Source: CAWEZN01 sp964498015
Lineage (GTDB): Bacteria > Zixibacteria > MSB-5A5 > GN15 > PGXB01
Assembly: GCA_964498015.1 (NCBI GenBank)
Contig: CAZCFT010000115.1
Coordinates: 1-6,908 of the forward strand
DNA: 6,908 nt
Direction: 5' to 3'
Shown: in pieces, positions 1-5,103 of the stretch
Layout of the letters: each line of letters begins with the position of its first letter
Position numbering within the stretch: position 1 is the stretch's first letter
The notes under the pieces: model-generated
What the model was told of the DNA's origin: nothing
Seen by the model: only the letters and a program-made list of their open reading frames with translations
The model's database searches: none
Program-made: the position numbers and the translations under genes

Positions 1-1
1 C

Positions 2-367
2 GGGTATTGGATTTTCCTGCTTGGGCTTCTATTGATTGTGTCAGGTCTGGTTATCAGGTGGGTTGCCATTCTAACCCTCGGGAAATTTTTCACGGTGGAT
101 ATTAATGTCGCCAAAGACCACCGGATCATAGATCGGGGCATTTACAAATTTGTTCGCCACCCGGCATACTCCGGATCTCTCCTCTCATTTCTTGGGCTGG
201 GTCTTTCATTTTCAAATTGGCTGAGCGTACTTGTTATATTCATTCCAATAACGGCGGCCTTCATATATCGAATCGGTCTCGAGGAGAAAGCGCTGATACA
301 GTCCCTCGGCGACGAATATATCAATTATGCAAAATCAACCCGGCGTCTGATTCCGAAAATCTATTAA
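2..367 (+). CDS. Isoprenylcysteine carboxyl methyltransferase (ICMT)-like membrane methyltransferase, 3' part
   Basis: The frame is open from the left edge, so this is the C-terminal 121 residues of a longer protein; a TTG at 32 is in frame but need not be the start. The fragment begins in a hydrophobic helix (GYWIFLLGLLLIVSGLVI), continues with a polar loop, then the family signature VRHPAYSG at about residues 51-58 of the fragment, a second hydrophobic hairpin, and the C-terminal signature EEKALIQSLGDEYINYAKS followed by RRLIPKIY at the end. This pattern (RHP-x-Y-x-G, then EE..L....G..Y..Y....R..P) is that of the ICMT/phospholipid methyltransferase superfamily of integral membrane, SAM-dependent methyltransferases. 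In known members the RHP and EE segments contribute to cofactor binding. The substrate cannot be told; bacterial members often have no known prenylcysteine substrate. The gene converges on dnaJ, with about 920 bp of mostly non-coding DNA between them. Confidence 0.85.
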   Translation, partial: GYWIFLLGLLLIVSGLVIRWVAILTLGKFFTVDINVAKDHRIIDRGIYKFVRHPAYSGSLLSFLGLGLSFSNWLSVLVIFIPITAAFIYRIGLEEKALIQSLGDEYINYAKSTRRLIPKIY

Positions 368-595
368 CGGGAGTTGGATGGTATCCTATTTACCTCGCAA
401 CCCGATAGCAGAGACAGCATTAACCCACCATGCTTCTTTTTTGCCACAATCAAGGGAACCAAGCGCTGGGACAAACGTTATATTATATGTTGGCAATTAT
501 ATTTATGACGATATATTGAGTAATATGTTATTTGATCTCCTTTATTAATTTTTTTCAAGGCGTGCTTCTTTAAACATCATCTTGCCAAAAACCCG

Positions 596-620
596 GTAAC
601 CCACCCAACGGGTGGGATTT
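596..620 (+). repeat. Palindromic REP-like repeat, copy 1
   Basis: This 25-bp unit starts GTAACCCACCC and ends GGGTGGGATTT. The arms CCCACCC and GGGTGGG pair perfectly around a 3-base loop (AAC). It matches copy 2 (765-789) at 24 of 25 positions, the only difference being in the loop. This copy is also enclosed by an 8-bp inverted repeat, TCATCTTG (577-584) and CAAGATGA (623-630), which could extend the structure. Its position just upstream of a transposase fragment of the RAYT family suggests a REP-type element, the kind of palindrome such transposases recognise. That role is inferred. Confidence 0.8.
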
Positions 621-643
621 ATCAAGATGACTTCGATGTATGA

Positions 644-673
644 TTGACAAAGCAAACATATATGATATATAAT
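644..673 (+). promoter_or_regulatory. Consensus sigma-70-type promoter of the transposase fragment
   Basis: A perfect -35 hexamer TTGACA (644-649) is separated by 18 bp from a perfect -10 hexamer TATAAT (668-673). The start codon of the transposase fragment is at 679, only 5 bases beyond the -10 box, so transcription would begin at or next to the A of the ATG and give a leaderless message. No Shine-Dalgarno sequence lies before this ATG, which fits that reading. Other TATAAT-like steps in the AT-rich spacer could also serve. Confidence 0.6.
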
Positions 674-678
674 TTACC

Positions 679-768
679 ATGAATCTCAGGCATTATGATC
701 ATGACGGTCGAGCCCGCTTCGTGACGTTTTGCACCCATAGGAGGTTGCCAATTCTTACCAACTTGTAA
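679..768 (+). pseudogene. REP-associated tyrosine transposase (Y1_Tnp/IS200-like), N-terminal fragment
   Basis: The ATG at 679 opens a 29-codon frame beginning MNLRHYDHDGRARFVTFCTH and continuing RRLPILTNL to a TAA at 766-768. The pattern H-Y-x-x-x-G-x-x-(R/Y)-F-V-T-F-(C/R)-T-H-x-R-x-P-x-L is the characteristic start of RAYT/Y1 transposases, single-strand-DNA HUH transposases related to IS200/IS605 TnpA. The usual continuation after LTN (an acidic residue and a helix) is missing: the last codon TTG and the stop are contributed by the palindromic repeat. The catalytic HUH pair and the tyrosine are absent, so the fragment cannot transpose anything. It is too short to be called by length-based gene finders. 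It could still be transcribed from the consensus promoter immediately upstream. Confidence 0.75.
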
Positions 769-789
769 CCCACCCATCGGGTGGGATTT
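765..789 (+). repeat. Palindromic REP-like repeat, copy 2
   Basis: This is a direct copy of the unit at 596-620, with CCCACCC and GGGTGGG arms and the loop ATC instead of AAC. Identity to copy 1 begins at GTAAC and ends at ATTT; outside these bounds the flanks differ, which fixes the unit length. The first bases of this copy supply the TAA stop (766-768) that ends the transposase fragment, so the junction between transposase coding sequence and repeat lies at about 764/765. Confidence 0.8.
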
Positions 790-858
790 TCCGCACTGGC
801 TGCCAAATTTGACTCTCACAGTTGCGCTTATTTCTCCGGCCAAAAATAAATATAATTT

Positions 859-879
859 CCCCCCCTCCCCCCGCGCCCC
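859..879 (-). other. G-quadruplex-type tract 1
   Basis: The plus strand has seven C, T, six C, GCG, four C. On the minus strand this gives G-tracts of four, six and seven separated by very short loops. Because the longest tract can be split, four runs of at least three G with loops of up to four bases are available. It lies about 410 bases beyond the stop codon of dnaJ, on the strand that dnaJ read-through transcripts would carry. The long homopolymer could also be a site of length error in sequencing. Confidence 0.5.
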
Positions 880-1071
880 AAAATCACTGCAACTTCAATG
901 GTGATTTACACAGAGGCCTATATATAGAAGAGGATATATTTGTGCCTATACATGACCCGCAAGAAATCAAACCATGGCTTTGAATCACCCGCCAAAGAAT
1001 CTAATCTCTTCTAATATCATAGGAGAAGACATCGAAAGGAACCCATCAATTTTGCATATAAATTCATCATG

Positions 1072-1095
1072 CCCGCCCCTTCCAATCCCCTCCCC
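1072..1095 (-). other. G-quadruplex-type tract 2
   Basis: On the minus strand the runs are GGGG, GGGG, GGGG and GGG, separated by A, ATTGGAA and C. This satisfies the simple G3+N1-7 quadruplex pattern. It lies about 200 bases beyond the dnaJ stop codon, on the same strand as tract 1. Folding and any effect on termination or RNA stability are inference only. Confidence 0.55.
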
Positions 1096-1291
1096 GCCAA
1101 CGACCTATCGGAATGATTTTGTTCTCAAATTACAGTTTGTTAAAATTGAAAAATCAAACCCGAAATTGCCCAACTCATTGTCTGACATTCAATTATCGAA
1201 CTCTTCACGGCTTCGTTTGAAATTGGGGAAAGGCGCAACCCCTTGTGTCCCTAAGAAATGCAATGATTTCAATCAAACCCAAACTCAGCCA

Positions 1292-2386
1292 TCACATCGT
1301 CTTCCCCAGCTCCTCCAGCAACTCCTTCTGCTTCGCCGTCAGATTCTTCGGTACATCAATATTTACCACCACATACTCGTCCCCTTGGGCGCCATTAACT
1401 GCCAGCCCCAGTCCCTTCAGTCGGAGAAGCGTCCCATGAGTTGTACCGGCCGGAATGCTCAAATTGATTTCTTTAGACAACGTCTTCACGCCTACTTTGC
1501 ACCCCAACGCCGCCTGAGGGTACGATATCGAAACTTTGGTGTAGATATCATTCCCCTTCCGTTCGAATTGCTGATGCCCTTTCACATCTACGGTCACAAT
1601 TATATCTCCATTCTGCCCACCATTGGTTCCGGGATTTCCCATCCCCCGCAGGCGGATTTGGCCGCCATTTTCAATACCTGCCGGTATCTTGATTTTTATC
1701 TTCTTGCGCGTCTTGACCTGTCCGGCGCCTTTGCAGTTATGGCATGGTTTACCCGGAAGTACCCCCTTGCCGAGACAACGCGGGCATGGACGCGATACCG
1801 CAAATTGCCCCTGCGAATAATTCACCATTCCCCTGCCATTGCATTGCGAACATACTGTCTGCCCGCTCCCCGGCTCCGCGCCGGAACCGCCGCAAATCTC
1901 GCACGCTTCCGGTTTATTCAGCCCTATCGTTTTGCTCGTTCCCGCTATCGATTCATCGAAACTGATATCAAGCCCCAGGGCCAGATCACTCCCGCGCGAC
2001 TTTCTCGGCTTGCTCCCTCTTCTTCCCTCAAAAATATCCTCATCGCCGAAGATAGAACTAAAAATGTCGGCAAAAGACCCGAACCCTCCCTGATCCTCAA
2101 ATCGAAAATGTTGCTGGAATTGCGACGGGTCAAATCCTTGTCCCCCTTGCGCCTGCCGAGGATCAAATCCGCCATATCGGCGCATCATGTCATACTGCTG
2201 ACGTTTCTGCTGATCGCTCAGTACATCATACGCTTCCGATATGTCCTTGAATTTATTCTCGGCCGCCTTATCCCCTTTATTGCGGTCAGGATGATATTGT
2301 TTGGCAAGCTTGCGAAATGCCTTTTTTATATCATCCTGAGTGGCATTTTCCGCCACACCGAGTGCAATATAAAAATCCTTCGCCAT
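1292..2386 (-). CDS. dnaJ: Chaperone protein DnaJ (type I Hsp40)
   Basis: The protein has 364 residues, close to the usual 370-380. It is the co-chaperone that binds unfolded proteins, delivers them to DnaK and stimulates DnaK ATP hydrolysis in the cytoplasm. The J domain covers residues 3-68 with the essential HPD at 32-34. A Gly/Phe region rich in Gln follows (about 72-118) with a DIF motif at 107-109. The zinc-binding domain has four complete CxxCxGxG motifs starting at C162, C179, C201 and C215; their spacing of 17, 22 and 14 equals that of E. coli DnaJ. The C-terminal substrate-binding and dimerisation domains follow. The J domain opens DFYIALGV rather than the common DYYEVLGV. The ATG at 2386 is set by the conserved MAKDFY start. 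No proper Shine-Dalgarno sequence precedes it; the best match, GCGGA, is 14 bases away. The gene lies 81 bp after dnaK, with a palindrome between them. Confidence 0.96.
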   Translation of the reverse strand: MAKDFYIALGVAENATQDDIKKAFRKLAKQYHPDRNKGDKAAENKFKDISEAYDVLSDQQKRQQYDMMRRYGGFDPRQAQGGQGFDPSQFQQHFRFEDQGGFGSFADIFSSIFGDEDIFEGRRGSKPRKSRGSDLALGLDISFDESIAGTSKTIGLNKPEACEICGGSGAEPGSGQTVCSQCNGRGMVNYSQGQFAVSRPCPRCLGKGVLPGKPCHNCKGAGQVKTRKKIKIKIPAGIENGGQIRLRGMGNPGTNGGQNGDIIVTVDVKGHQQFERKGNDIYTKVSISYPQAALGCKVGVKTLSKEINLSIPAGTTHGTLLRLKGLGLAVNGAQGDEYVVVNIDVPKNLTAKQKELLEELGKTM

Positions 2387-2390
2387 ACAT

Positions 2391-2396
2391 ATTATA
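2391..2396 (-). promoter_or_regulatory. Possible -10 box (TATAAT) directly before dnaJ
   Basis: A perfect TATAAT reads on the minus strand and ends 4 bases before the dnaJ ATG. If it acts as a -10 element, transcription would start at or just inside the start codon, giving leaderless dnaJ mRNA, which would agree with the missing Shine-Dalgarno sequence. The -35 region at 17-bp spacing (TACAGA) matches the consensus at only three of six positions and lies at the edge of the palindrome. A chance AT-rich match is possible. Confidence 0.3.
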
Positions 2397-2415
2397 CAAT
2401 TCCGCTATGACATTC

Positions 2416-2445
2416 TGTAGTGGCGTCTCGCGAGACGCCACTACA
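2416..2445. repeat. Perfect 30-bp palindrome between dnaK and dnaJ
   Basis: The half-site TGTAGTGGCGTCTCG (2416-2430) is followed without any spacer by its exact reverse complement (2431-2445). In RNA it would fold into a very stable hairpin with a small central CGCG loop. It starts 22 bases after the dnaK stop codon and ends 29 bases before the dnaJ start. No T-run follows on the minus strand, so it is not a standard intrinsic terminator. It could stabilise the dnaK 3' end, act as a processing or attenuation site that lowers dnaJ relative to dnaK, or be a copy of a dispersed genomic palindrome. Only one copy is present in this window. Confidence 0.85.
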
Positions 2446-2467
2446 ATGCCCGGATTCAAGAATTGGA

Positions 2468-4366
2468 TTAATTCACCACCTCATAATCAGCATCAACCGT
2501 CTTATCCCCTGCCGGTTTTTCATTCGATGCCCCTTCGCTTTGGCCGGCGCCCGGTGATGCACTCCCGCCGGACTTCTGATACATCGTCGCCGCGGCGGCA
2601 TGCCAGAGCTGGTTGAGGGCATCTACCGATGATTCCATTTCCGGCAGATTATCAGTCTTCATCGCCTCTTTAACCCGATTAATACCGGCCTCAATCTTGG
2701 CCCTATTGTCAGCATCCAACTTTTCACCATACTCTTTCAGATTTTTCTCGGCCTGAAAAACAGCGGTGTCTGCATTATTGTGAATGTCAACCCGATGTCT
2801 CTTCTCTTTGTCTTCAGTCTCATGCGCTTTGGCGTCATTCACCATCTTCTTTATATCCGCTTCGGATAATCCGGATGAGGCCTCAATTTTCACATTCTGC
2901 GCTTTGCCGGTCGCAAGGTCTTTCGCGGTCACATTTAGAATGCCATTGGCGTCAATATCGAAAGTAACCTCTATTTGGGGAATACCCCGCGGCGCCGACA
3001 GTATTCCATCAAGAATGAACTTACCAATTGTCTTGTTGTCAATAGCCATCTCGCGCTCGCCCTGAAGAACGTGGACATCAACCGCAGTCTGACTGTCGGC
3101 GGCAGTGCTGAATGTCTGCGACTTTCGAGTCGGAATGGTTGTATTGCGCTCTATCAAGTGGGTAGTCACTCCGCCGAGTGTTTCAATTCCGAGCGACAGC
3201 GGGGTGACATCAAGCAAAAGCACATCTTTGACATCCCCGGTCAAAACTCCGCCCTGAATGGCGGCGCCGACGGCGACAACCTCATCCGGATTGACCGAAC
3301 GGTTTGGTTCCTTGCCAAACAACTTCCTCACAATTTCAATAACTTTCGGCATCCGGGTCATGCCGCCGACAAGGACCACTTCCTGAATATCTGCGAACTG
3401 GACTTTGGCGTCAGTAATAGCTTTTCGACAGGGGCCGATGCTTCTTTCCAGAAGATCATCAACCAACTGCTCAAATTTGGCCCGCGTAAGACTGACGTTG
3501 AGATGTCTGGGGCCATTTTGATCAGCCGTGACAAAGGGCAGATTGATACTGGTTTCCATCGTTGAAGACAGCTCTATTTTGGCCTTTTCAGCCGCTTCTT
3601 TCAACCTCTGAAGCGCCATCGGGTCTCTGGATAGATCAATACCGTCTGACTTTTTGAATTCCGAAACCAGCCAATCGATTATTCTCTTGTCAAAATCATC
3701 GCCGCCAAGATGCGTATCGCCGTTGGTAGAAAGAACCTCGAAAACGCCATCCGACAGCTCCAGAATCGAGATATCAAATGTCCCTCCTCCCAAATCATAG
3801 ACTGCTATTTTGCCGGTCTTTTTCTTATCAAGACCGTATGCCAACGCCGCGGCGGTCGGCTCGTTGATTATCCTCTTTACATCAAGCCCAGCGATTCGAC
3901 CGGCATCTTTGGTCGCCTGACGCTGTCTATCATTAAAATAGGCCGGCACCGTAATAACGGCCTCAGTCACTTTCTGGCCAAGATAATCCTCGGCGGTCTT
4001 CTTCATCTTGGTCAAAATCATGGCCGAAATTTCCGGCGGAGAATATTGCTTGCCGGTCATTTCGATCACTGCATCATTCTGGCCATTTGATGACACTTTA
4101 TAAGGGAAGTTCTTGGTTTCTTCTCTCACTTCTCCAAACTTCCTTCCCATAAACCGCTTAACCGAGAAAATCGTATTCAGCGGGTTGGTCACAGCCTGCC
4201 TCTTCGCTACCTGACCAACAAGCCGCTCGCCGTTCTTATCGATCGCGACTACCGATGGCGTCGTCCGGCTACCTTCTGAATTAGCTATCACTATGGGGGC
4301 CTGTCCCTCGATCACCGCCACACAGGAGTTAGTGGTCCCTAAATCAATGCCTATTATTTTACTCAT
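2468..4366 (-). CDS. dnaK: Chaperone protein DnaK (Hsp70)
   Basis: The protein has 632 residues (E. coli DnaK has 638). It is the cytoplasmic ATP-dependent Hsp70 that binds and releases exposed hydrophobic segments, working with DnaJ and a GrpE not present here. The nucleotide-binding domain covers about 1-380: phosphate-1 loop IGIDLGTTNS (5-14), catalytic K70, INEPTAAALAYG (167-178), DLGGGTFDIS (191-200 with T196), and VVLVGGMTRMPKV (330-342). The hydrophobic linker VLLLDVTPL is at 382-390, the beta substrate-binding domain runs to about 495, and the helical lid to about 597. A Gly/Ser-rich tail ends in DADYEVVN. Residues 71-130 align at near-full length with E. coli, so the Gram-negative-type insert is present. 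The start at 4366 gives the conserved MSKIIGIDLG and has AAGGA 8 bases upstream. An open extension to 4420 is rejected because it runs through the terminator of hsp20. Confidence 0.98.
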   Translation of the reverse strand: MSKIIGIDLGTTNSCVAVIEGQAPIVIANSEGSRTTPSVVAIDKNGERLVGQVAKRQAVTNPLNTIFSVKRFMGRKFGEVREETKNFPYKVSSNGQNDAVIEMTGKQYSPPEISAMILTKMKKTAEDYLGQKVTEAVITVPAYFNDRQRQATKDAGRIAGLDVKRIINEPTAAALAYGLDKKKTGKIAVYDLGGGTFDISILELSDGVFEVLSTNGDTHLGGDDFDKRIIDWLVSEFKKSDGIDLSRDPMALQRLKEAAEKAKIELSSTMETSINLPFVTADQNGPRHLNVSLTRAKFEQLVDDLLERSIGPCRKAITDAKVQFADIQEVVLVGGMTRMPKVIEIVRKLFGKEPNRSVNPDEVVAVGAAIQGGVLTGDVKDVLLLDVTPLSLGIETLGGVTTHLIERNTTIPTRKSQTFSTAADSQTAVDVHVLQGEREMAIDNKTIGKFILDGILSAPRGIPQIEVTFDIDANGILNVTAKDLATGKAQNVKIEASSGLSEADIKKMVNDAKAHETEDKEKRHRVDIHNNADTAVFQAEKNLKEYGEKLDADNRAKIEAGINRVKEAMKTDNLPEMESSVDALNQLWHAAAATMYQKSGGSASPGAGQSEGASNEKPAGDKTVDADYEVVN

Positions 4367-4374
4367 ATAAATCA

Positions 4375-4380
4375 TCCTTT
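4375..4380 (-). promoter_or_regulatory. Ribosome binding site of dnaK
   Basis: AAAGGA on the minus strand is 8 bases before the ATG at 4366-4364. It decides in favour of this start over the in-frame upstream ATG codons at about 4420 and 4375; the latter overlaps the site itself. Confidence 0.75.
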
Positions 4381-4400
4381 CAGTTTCATCTCTTCTCGAG

Positions 4401-4434
4401 AAAAACTGGGCGAATCTCAAGACCCGCCCAGTTT
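4401..4434 (-). terminator. Intrinsic terminator of hsp20
   Basis: On the minus strand AAACTGGGCG (4434-4425) pairs with CGCCCAGTTT (4412-4403) across a 12-base loop. The GC-rich core is followed by five T (4405-4401), the form of a Rho-independent terminator. It begins 32 bases after the hsp20 stop codon and ends 34 bases before the dnaK start. It should stop most hsp20 transcripts before dnaK, so dnaK needs either read-through or its own promoter within a very short space. I could not identify a convincing promoter there. Confidence 0.75.
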
Positions 4435-4466
4435 CGAATTACCAATCGCCCGAAGAGGTCAAGTAA

Positions 4467-4913
4467 TTATTTAACTGCCACTTTGATTTCTTTCGGTTTA
4501 CTCTTCTCTGTCTTCGGAAGCATAATGGTCAGAAGTCCATTCTTATAGTCGGCCGTGATCTTTTCCGAGTCAATATGCTCGGGCAGAGTGAAGGACCTTG
4601 AGAAAGAGCCGGCCTGAAGCTCACATCTGACGCAATTGGCATCTTCTCTCTTCTCGAACGCCTGCTTCTTCTCCCCGGAAATGGTGAGCACGTCATTTTC
4701 TACGAATATTTTGATATCCTCTTTTTCCATTCCGGGAATTTCCGCGACGATTTTCGTCTGATCCGTTTCTTCAACAATATCCACCGGTGGGACAAAAGAC
4801 CAGTTGTCTGATGAGCGAAGCGATGGGAAATTGAAAAACGAATTGAAGACTGAATCTGTATCGCGGCCCATTTCAGCAAGAACTCTGTTTGGGTTACAAC
4901 GTACGATTGTCAT
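4467..4913 (-). CDS. hsp20: Small heat shock protein, Hsp20/alpha-crystallin family
   Basis: The 148-residue length is usual for bacterial class A small heat shock proteins. These ATP-independent holdases form oligomers that keep unfolding proteins soluble until DnaK/DnaJ refold them. A short N-terminal arm with Phe-rich FNSFFNFP (23-30) is followed by the alpha-crystallin domain (about 41-135): VPPVDIVEETD, AEIPGMEKEDIKI and NDVLTISGEKK in the first half, then GSFSRSFTLPEHID and the signature ADYKNGLLTIMLPK (121-134). The C-terminal I-x-V anchor is I143-K-V145. The ATG at 4913 has GGAGGT 6 bases upstream. Two cysteines (C94, C97) lie in a variable loop. The gene sits between a HEAT-repeat gene and dnaK, all on one strand, and has its own terminator, so it may be an independent heat-shock unit. 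Confidence 0.95.
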   Translation of the reverse strand: MTIVRCNPNRVLAEMGRDTDSVFNSFFNFPSLRSSDNWSFVPPVDIVEETDQTKIVAEIPGMEKEDIKIFVENDVLTISGEKKQAFEKREDANCVRCELQAGSFSRSFTLPEHIDSEKITADYKNGLLTIMLPKTEKSKPKEIKVAVK

Positions 4914-5102
4914 TTTAACACCTCCATTGTTTTGTTTTTAATTTTCGTTTCCGACTCCATATAAAACAAGAAGCGTACCAAAAACAGTATCTCGTTGATA
5001 TTCAATAAAATAGGAGTTTATGACAAAAATTGACGAGGGAAAGTGGCGCCAATATGGCGTTATTAGTATGTCAATATGACGCTTGGTTTGCCAAAAGCGT
5101 CA
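4914..5102 (-). other. Leader/promoter region of hsp20
   Basis: This 189-bp gap is AT-rich near hsp20 and contains several small inverted repeats: the hairpin at 5076-5103, CGCCA/TGGCG (5047-5059) and GTCA/TGAC (5070-5080). TTGACA (minus, 5074-5069) and TTGTCA (near 5031-5026) could be -35 boxes, but neither has a good -10 box at normal spacing. I see no CIRCE (TTAGCACTC-N9-GAGTGCTAA), no HAIR element and no clear sigma-32 promoter. An hsp20 promoter is expected here from the terminator-bounded layout but cannot be placed. Confidence 0.45.
4920..4925 (-). promoter_or_regulatory. Ribosome binding site of hsp20
   Basis: A strong GGAGGT is 6 bases from the ATG and supports that start. It is the best ribosome binding site in the window. 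Confidence 0.85.
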
Positions 5103-5103
5103 T
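5076..5103 (-). other. Hairpin overlapping the stop codon of the HEAT-repeat gene
   Basis: ATGACGCTT (5103-5095, minus) pairs with AAGCGTCAT (5084-5076). Two further GG/CC pairs follow after a two-base bulge, with a CAAA loop. The last base of the TAA stop at 5105-5103 is the first base of the stem. No T-run follows on the minus strand (ATTGACATA), so it is not a standard intrinsic terminator. It may protect the 3' end of the upstream message or be a regulator site before hsp20. Confidence 0.55.

Larger units (their letters stand above)
577..790 (+). mobile_element. Collapsed RAYT/REP unit
   Basis: Two direct copies of a 25-bp palindromic repeat bracket 144 bp that contain a consensus promoter and the first 28 codons of a REP-associated tyrosine transposase. 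In intact RAYT loci a Y1-transposase gene of roughly 130-300 codons is flanked by palindromic REP sequences that it acts on. Here about the first 10-20 percent of the gene remains. The arrangement is what would result if a repeat copy inserted into the gene or if a deletion joined the 5' end of the gene to the downstream repeat. No later part of the transposase (for example the HUH motif or the catalytic tyrosine region) is found in any frame after 790. The outer limits of the element are uncertain. Confidence 0.6.
368..1291. other. Convergent intergenic interval, gene-poor, with repeat and transposase remnant
   Basis: This 924-bp stretch lies between the 3' ends of the methyltransferase gene and dnaJ. 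It holds the two palindromic repeats, the promoter and the transposase fragment listed separately (577-790). It also holds two C-rich tracts (859-879 and 1072-1095), an AT-rich block (about 480-560), and a weak stem of AAATCAC (881-887) with GTGATTT (901-907). I see no convincing intrinsic terminator for either flanking gene and no intact gene. Open frames here, such as a minus-strand ATG near 1190 encoding a short MSDNELGNFG peptide, have no ribosome binding site and no recognisable similarity. The composition is patchy, as expected for an area that has taken insertions and decayed. Confidence 0.7.

Noticed and set aside
596..620. REP hairpin as intrinsic terminator of the methyltransferase gene
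   Set aside because: It is about 230 bases past the stop codon and followed only by ATTTAT; the repeat-element explanation fits both copies better.
577..790. CRISPR array
   Set aside because: There are only two repeat copies, the spacing is 144 bp, and coding sequence lies between them.
622..843. Minus-strand open frame of 73 codons across the repeats
   Set aside because: It is antisense to the transposase fragment and passes through the palindromic repeat, with no ribosome binding site or recognisable family.
1110..1192. Minus-strand small peptide starting MSDNELGNFG
   Set aside because: It has no ribosome binding site, no recognisable family and lies in decayed intergenic DNA.
974..2410. 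Long plus-strand open frame of 478 codons
   Set aside because: It is antisense to dnaJ, has a low-complexity composition and no known motif. dnaJ on the other strand is unmistakable.
2975..3565. Plus-strand open frame of 196 codons inside dnaK
   Set aside because: It is a shadow of the dnaK reading frame, with no independent motif.
4389..4402. CTCTTCTCGAGAA shared by the dnaK leader (to 4402) and 5274-5286
   Set aside because: The second copy is within HEAT-protein coding sequence. A 13-base match is not surprising in this length, and the TTCTCGAGAA palindrome has no further support as an operator.
4367..4420. 18-residue N-terminal extension of DnaK
   Set aside because: It runs through the hsp20 terminator, is not part of the conserved Hsp70 start, and the ATG at 4366 has a good ribosome binding site.
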